Positions 5,276 to 8,617 of a stretch of DNA of 8,617 bases are shown piece after piece (the stretch's first letter is position 1; each line of letters opens with the position of its first letter). The position numbers were made by a program, and so were the translations under genes. The notes under the pieces were generated by a model, which saw only the letters and a list, made by a program, of their open reading frames with translations, ran no database searches and was not told the DNA's origin. The DNA lies in NCBI GenBank assembly GCA_002770955.1, contig PCUH01000078.1:384-9000 (forward strand), given 5' to 3'. The stretch is from Flavobacteriales bacterium CG18_big_fil_WC_8_21_14_2_50_32_9 (lineage in GTDB: Bacteria; Bacteroidota; Bacteroidia; Flavobacteriales_E; Vicingaceae).

Positions 5276-8200
5276 ATGGCTAATTCAAAAAAATACTGGA
5301 AAGGTTTAGAACAACTCAACAATGACCCTAAATTTTTAGCGTCAAGTAGAAATGAATTTCCTGAAGAACTTCCTGTTGATCAATTTCTAGGAGATAAAGA
5401 AACATTAGAAAATTCCTCAACATCACGAAGAGATTTCTTAAAATATTTGGGATTTGGAGTTGCAGCAGCATCATTAGCAGCTTGCGAATCGCCTGTTACT
5501 AAAGCAATACCTTACATTAACAAGCCTGAGGAAATTACTCCTGGAAAAGCAAATTATTATGCTTCCACTTATTATGATGGTAATGATTTTGCTCCTATTT
5601 TAGTAAAAACAAGAGAAGGTCGCCCTATTCATGTTATTGGAAATAAAGAATCGAAACTTACAAAAGGAGCTATTAATTCAAGAATTGCAGCTTCAGTTCT
5701 TTCTTTGTATGATAACAATAGATTGAAAAATCCTTTAAAAAATGGAAAAGCAACCGATTGGAAAACTGTAGATGCAGAAATTACTAAAGCAATAGCAGAG
5801 GGTAAAAACATTAAACTACTTACTTCTTCACTTTTTAGTGATTCAACAAAACAAGCTTTCTCAAAAGTAGCAGGAGAAAAGGTTTACGACATACAAGGTA
5901 ATTTTAAAGGAGTTAAAATTGATACCAACTTTGTTGAATATGATGAAATATCTTATTCAGGAATGTTAGATGCCAACGAAACTACATTTAACAAAAGAGC
6001 AATTCCTACCTATAATTTTGAAAAAGCAAAAACAATTATTAGTGTTGGAGCAGATTTTATGGGTAACTGGTTAGATACTACTATGTATTTGAATGATTAT
6101 GCTCAAACACGAAAGCCAGATAACGATTGGATGTCCAAACATTTTCAATTTGAGGCTAATATGTCGCTTTCAGGAACAAATGCCGATGTAAGAGTTCCTG
6201 TTAAACCCTCTGAATATGGTGTTATTGTAGCAAACATCTACAAACAATTAGGTGGAAGTGTTGATGCACCTGCTGCCAATGCAAATCTCGAAAGCAAAAT
6301 TGCGGCTGCTGTTAAAGCACTTAAAGACGCTAAAGGTTCATCAATAGTTATTTGTGGTTCAAACAACAAAAATATTCAGCTAATTGTTAATGGAATTAAT
6401 CAAATTTTAGGGAACTATGGTAACACAATAAATATTGTTAATCATTCCAACACAAAAGCTGGAAATGACACTAAAGTAAATGCCTTGGTTGAAGAAATGA
6501 GTAAAGGAGAAGTTGATGTGTTGTTTGTTTATGGTGTTGATCCTGCACGTTCAATTGGAGATAAATTTATTTCTGCCTTAAGTAAAGTAAAAACATCGGT
6601 GTCTTTTGCAACAAAAGAAAACGAAACATCTAAACTTTGCACCTATGTTTGTCCTGATAATCACGCTTTAGAATCATGGAACGACTACAATCCAGTTGAT
6701 GGATATTTTACCCTCCAACAACCAACTATTTCACCATTATTTAATACTCGTCAAGCACAAGAAAGCTGTTTAAAATGGTCTAGTGATTATAAAAATATTT
6801 CTTACTATGATTTTATAAAAGAAACATGGAAAAATATAATCTTTCCAGACAATGAAATTTACACATTAGACTTAAACTTTAATGAACATTGGAACAAAGC
6901 ACTTCATGATGGAGAAATCTGTTTTGAAATACCGCATGCTGAGGTATTAGAAAGAACTACATCATTTGTAAATGTTACTGGTATATCTTCAATTAAAATT
7001 GATGGAGCTGGTGTTGATGGCGATTTTGAATTAGAACTTACTCAAAATGCATCTGTGGGAGCAGGAGCAGGGGCAGATAACCCATGGTTACAAGAAACGC
7101 CAGATCCCATCACAAAAGTAACTTGGGATAATTATGTTACTATGCATCCATCAGAAATGAAGGAAAGAGGTTATAACACACAATTAGGACAAGAATCTCC
7201 TGCAAATTTAATAAGTGTAACTGTTAATGGAAAAACTATAGACAGTATTCCTGTTGTTGCACAACCTGGTCAAGCAAAAGGAACAATTGGTATTGCTTTA
7301 GGATACGGAAAAGTTGTAGGGAATATGGCAGAACCAACAGGTAAAAACGCTTATCCATTAGTTGAAAATAAAGATGGAGTAGTTTCTTATTACGTTGGAG
7401 CAACTATTGTAGATGTGGCTGGAACATATCCAATTGCTGCTACACAAACCCACCAAACTGTTATGGGTAGAGATTCTGTAGTGAGAGAAACTACATTGGC
7501 TACTTACAAAAAAGGAAATAAAGAGGCTTACAATCCTGAGCATAAATTAGCTACTCACGAAAACGGACAAACCGTAAAGAAAAACATCAAAGAATTTGAT
7601 TTATGGAAAGCCCATCCTGTTGAAAACATAGGTCATCGTTGGGGAATGTCTATTGACATGAATGCTTGTATTGGATGTAGCACTTGCATAACATCATGTA
7701 ACTCAGAAAATAATGTTCCTGTTGTTGGTAAAGATGAAGTAAGAAGAGGAAGAGAAATGCACTGGATGCGAATTGACAGGTATTATAGCACTGATGCAGA
7801 TATAGAAGATAAATCAATTGCTGGATACAGGAAAATGGAAGATCCTGCTGATAACCCTCAAGTGGTGCATCAACCAATGATGTGTCAGCACTGTAATCAT
7901 GCAGGTTGTGAAACGGTTTGTCCTGTTGCGGCAACTACACATAGTAATGAAGGATTGAATATGATGGCTTACAACAGATGCATAGGCACAAGATATTGTG
8001 CCAACAACTGTGCTTACAAAGTAAGAAGGTTCAACTGGTTCAACTACATGGCTTACGATAAGTTTACAGAAATTAATCCATCACAAGATGACTTAGGAAG
8101 AATGGTGTTGAATCCAGATGTTGTTGTGAGAGCAAGAGGAGTAATGGAAAAATGCAGTATGTGTGTTCAACGTATTCAAGCAGGAAAATTAGATGCTAAA

Positions 8201-8419
8201 AAAGCAGGAACAAAAGTGCAAGATGGAGCTATTCAAACAGCATGTTCAGCATCTTGTCCAACCAATGCAATTACTTTTGGAGATTTAAATGACACTACAA
8301 GTAAAATAAATGGAGATATGAATCACAACAGAGCTTATAGAGTAATTGAAGAAGTGGGTCAACAACCTAATGTTTACTATTTAACTAAAGTTAGAAATTT
8401 AGAAAATAACGAAGCTTAA
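5276..8419 (+). CDS. actB: Alternative Complex III subunit ActB (molybdopterin-oxidoreductase-like plus Fe-S domain)
   Basis: The product has 1047 residues and begins MANSKKYWKGLEQLNNDP, the usual ActB opening. I chose ATG 5276 rather than a TTG 15 bp upstream for this reason. An internal twin-arginine motif SRRDFLK (50-56) and a short hydrophobic stretch ending AAC (Cys70) indicate Tat export. Residues about 80-760 resemble molybdopterin oxidoreductases, but the known family binds no molybdenum cofactor and I see no N-terminal Cys4 cluster. The C-terminal Fe-S domain has cysteines 798, 801, 804, 808; 870, 873, 878, 882; 902, 908, 912; 960, 963; 990 and 994. These 15 fit three [4Fe-4S] and one [3Fe-4S] cluster, as known for the family. 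It sits on the periplasmic face, taking electrons from the quinol-binding membrane subunits to ActA. It starts 53 nt after actA and 13 nt before actC. Confidence 0.94.
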   Translation: MANSKKYWKGLEQLNNDPKFLASSRNEFPEELPVDQFLGDKETLENSSTSRRDFLKYLGFGVAAASLAACESPVTKAIPYINKPEEITPGKANYYASTYYDGNDFAPILVKTREGRPIHVIGNKESKLTKGAINSRIAASVLSLYDNNRLKNPLKNGKATDWKTVDAEITKAIAEGKNIKLLTSSLFSDSTKQAFSKVAGEKVYDIQGNFKGVKIDTNFVEYDEISYSGMLDANETTFNKRAIPTYNFEKAKTIISVGADFMGNWLDTTMYLNDYAQTRKPDNDWMSKHFQFEANMSLSGTNADVRVPVKPSEYGVIVANIYKQLGGSVDAPAANANLESKIAAAVKALKDAKGSSIVICGSNNKNIQLIVNGINQILGNYGNTINIVNHSNTKAGNDTKVNALVEEMSKGEVDVLFVYGVDPARSIGDKFISALSKVKTSVSFATKENETSKLCTYVCPDNHALESWNDYNPVDGYFTLQQPTISPLFNTRQAQESCLKWSSDYKNISYYDFIKETWKNIIFPDNEIYTLDLNFNEHWNKALHDGEICFEIPHAEVLERTTSFVNVTGISSIKIDGAGVDGDFELELTQNASVGAGAGADNPWLQETPDPITKVTWDNYVTMHPSEMKERGYNTQLGQESPANLISVTVNGKTIDSIPVVAQPGQAKGTIGIALGYGKVVGNMAEPTGKNAYPLVENKDGVVSYYVGATIVDVAGTYPIAATQTHQTVMGRDSVVRETTLATYKKGNKEAYNPEHKLATHENGQTVKKNIKEFDLWKAHPVENIGHRWGMSIDMNACIGCSTCITSCNSENNVPVVGKDEVRRGREMHWMRIDRYYSTDADIEDKSIAGYRKMEDPADNPQVVHQPMMCQHCNHAGCETVCPVAATTHSNEGLNMMAYNRCIGTRYCANNCAYKVRRFNWFNYMAYDKFTEINPSQDDLGRMVLNPDVVVRARGVMEKCSMCVQRIQAGKLDAKKAGTKVQDGAIQTACSASCPTNAITFGDLNDTTSKINGDMNHNRAYRVIEEVGQQPNVYYLTKVRNLENNEA

Positions 8420-8432
8420 AAAAGTATAAAAA

Positions 8433-8617
8433 ATGCATAGAGAAGCAGCAATAAGAGAACCGTTAATATTAGGAGATGATGTAACATATACAAAAATCTC
8501 TAATGACGTATTAGCAACCATCGAAGGAAAAACAACTAAAAGTTGGAAGGTATTAATGACAATCGCAACCATCGTAGGTTTATGGGGTGTAGGAAATATA
8601 CTATATCTTATAGGTGT
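8433..8617 (+). CDS. actC: Alternative Complex III subunit ActC, NrfD-like membrane subunit (5' end only)
   Basis: The first 61 codons are present and the window edge cuts the rest. The start MHREAAIREPLILGDDVTY, a short hydrophilic N-terminus with KISNDVLATIEGKT, and then the opening of a transmembrane helix (WKVLMTIATIVGLWGVGNIL) match ActC of the NrfD/PsrC family. The family is polytopic and forms the quinol-oxidising site beneath ActB. The ATG is 13 nt after the actB TAA, with no terminator between, so the genes are co-transcribed. An A-rich stretch replaces a classical ribosome-binding site, as is normal in Bacteroidota. Confidence 0.93.
   Translation, partial: MHREAAIREPLILGDDVTYTKISNDVLATIEGKTTKSWKVLMTIATIVGLWGVGNILYLIG

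Noticed and set aside
5629..7934. Three minus-strand open frames inside actB (5629-5811, 7358-7543, 7650-7934)
   Set aside because: All are antisense to the long, motif-rich actB frame. They show no domain and have no promoter or start context of their own.
5276..8419. A catalytic molybdenum enzyme such as formate dehydrogenase or polysulfide reductase
   Set aside because: Molybdopterin-like sequence fused ahead of a four-cluster Fe-S domain, between ActA and ActC, is the Alternative Complex III arrangement. I see no N-terminal Cys cluster or catalytic Cys/Sec motif.

Overview
The window is AT-rich DNA from a member of the Bacteroidota, probably a flavobacterium-like lineage. Four things point there: an Alternative Complex III (act) operon with a Bacteroidota-style fused ActA; signal peptides ending in '-TAQ'; matches to the Bacteroidota -7 promoter element TAnnTTTG before most genes; and weak or absent Shine-Dalgarno sequences. 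Every clear gene here ends in TAA.

Layout. Positions 1-2454 hold minus-strand accessory genes. In transcription order they are an archaeal-type AAA ATPase with DUF4143 and a nuclease-like C-terminus (1267-2454); a 28-codon broken copy of a lipoprotein gene's 5' end (1117-1203); a DUF4160-DUF2442 pair (1046 to 473); and a putative lipoprotein gene (404 to 123). The lipoprotein frame is interrupted by an in-frame TGA and stays open beyond it to the window edge. The lipoprotein start and leader (347-424) are duplicated almost exactly at 1146-1223, so the DUF pair lies between two 78-bp direct repeats. A non-coding stretch (2503-2951) follows, with twin operator-like dyads, a 24-bp perfect palindrome and a 45-nt terminator-like hairpin. 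A small secreted SPOR-domain protein (2952-3377, minus) diverges from the act operon.

From 3591 to the right edge runs the plus-strand act operon. ActA here is a seven-heme cytochrome: two tandem mono-heme cytochrome c domains, two membrane segments, then the pentaheme domain. ActB (Tat motif, molybdopterin-oxidoreductase-like domain, four-cluster Fe-S domain) follows, then the start of ActC (NrfD-like quinol-site membrane subunit), cut by the window end. Together they form the quinol-oxidising complex that replaces cytochrome bc1 and passes electrons through ActB clusters and ActA hemes towards a terminal oxidase.

The act operon is a known system. Its least ordinary feature here is the duplicated cytochrome domain in ActA. 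The more unexplained signals are in the left accessory part: the repeat-flanked DUF cassette, the interrupted lipoprotein gene, and the paired dyads at the ATPase promoter. I saw no tRNA, rRNA, CRISPR array, transposase or complete insertion sequence.
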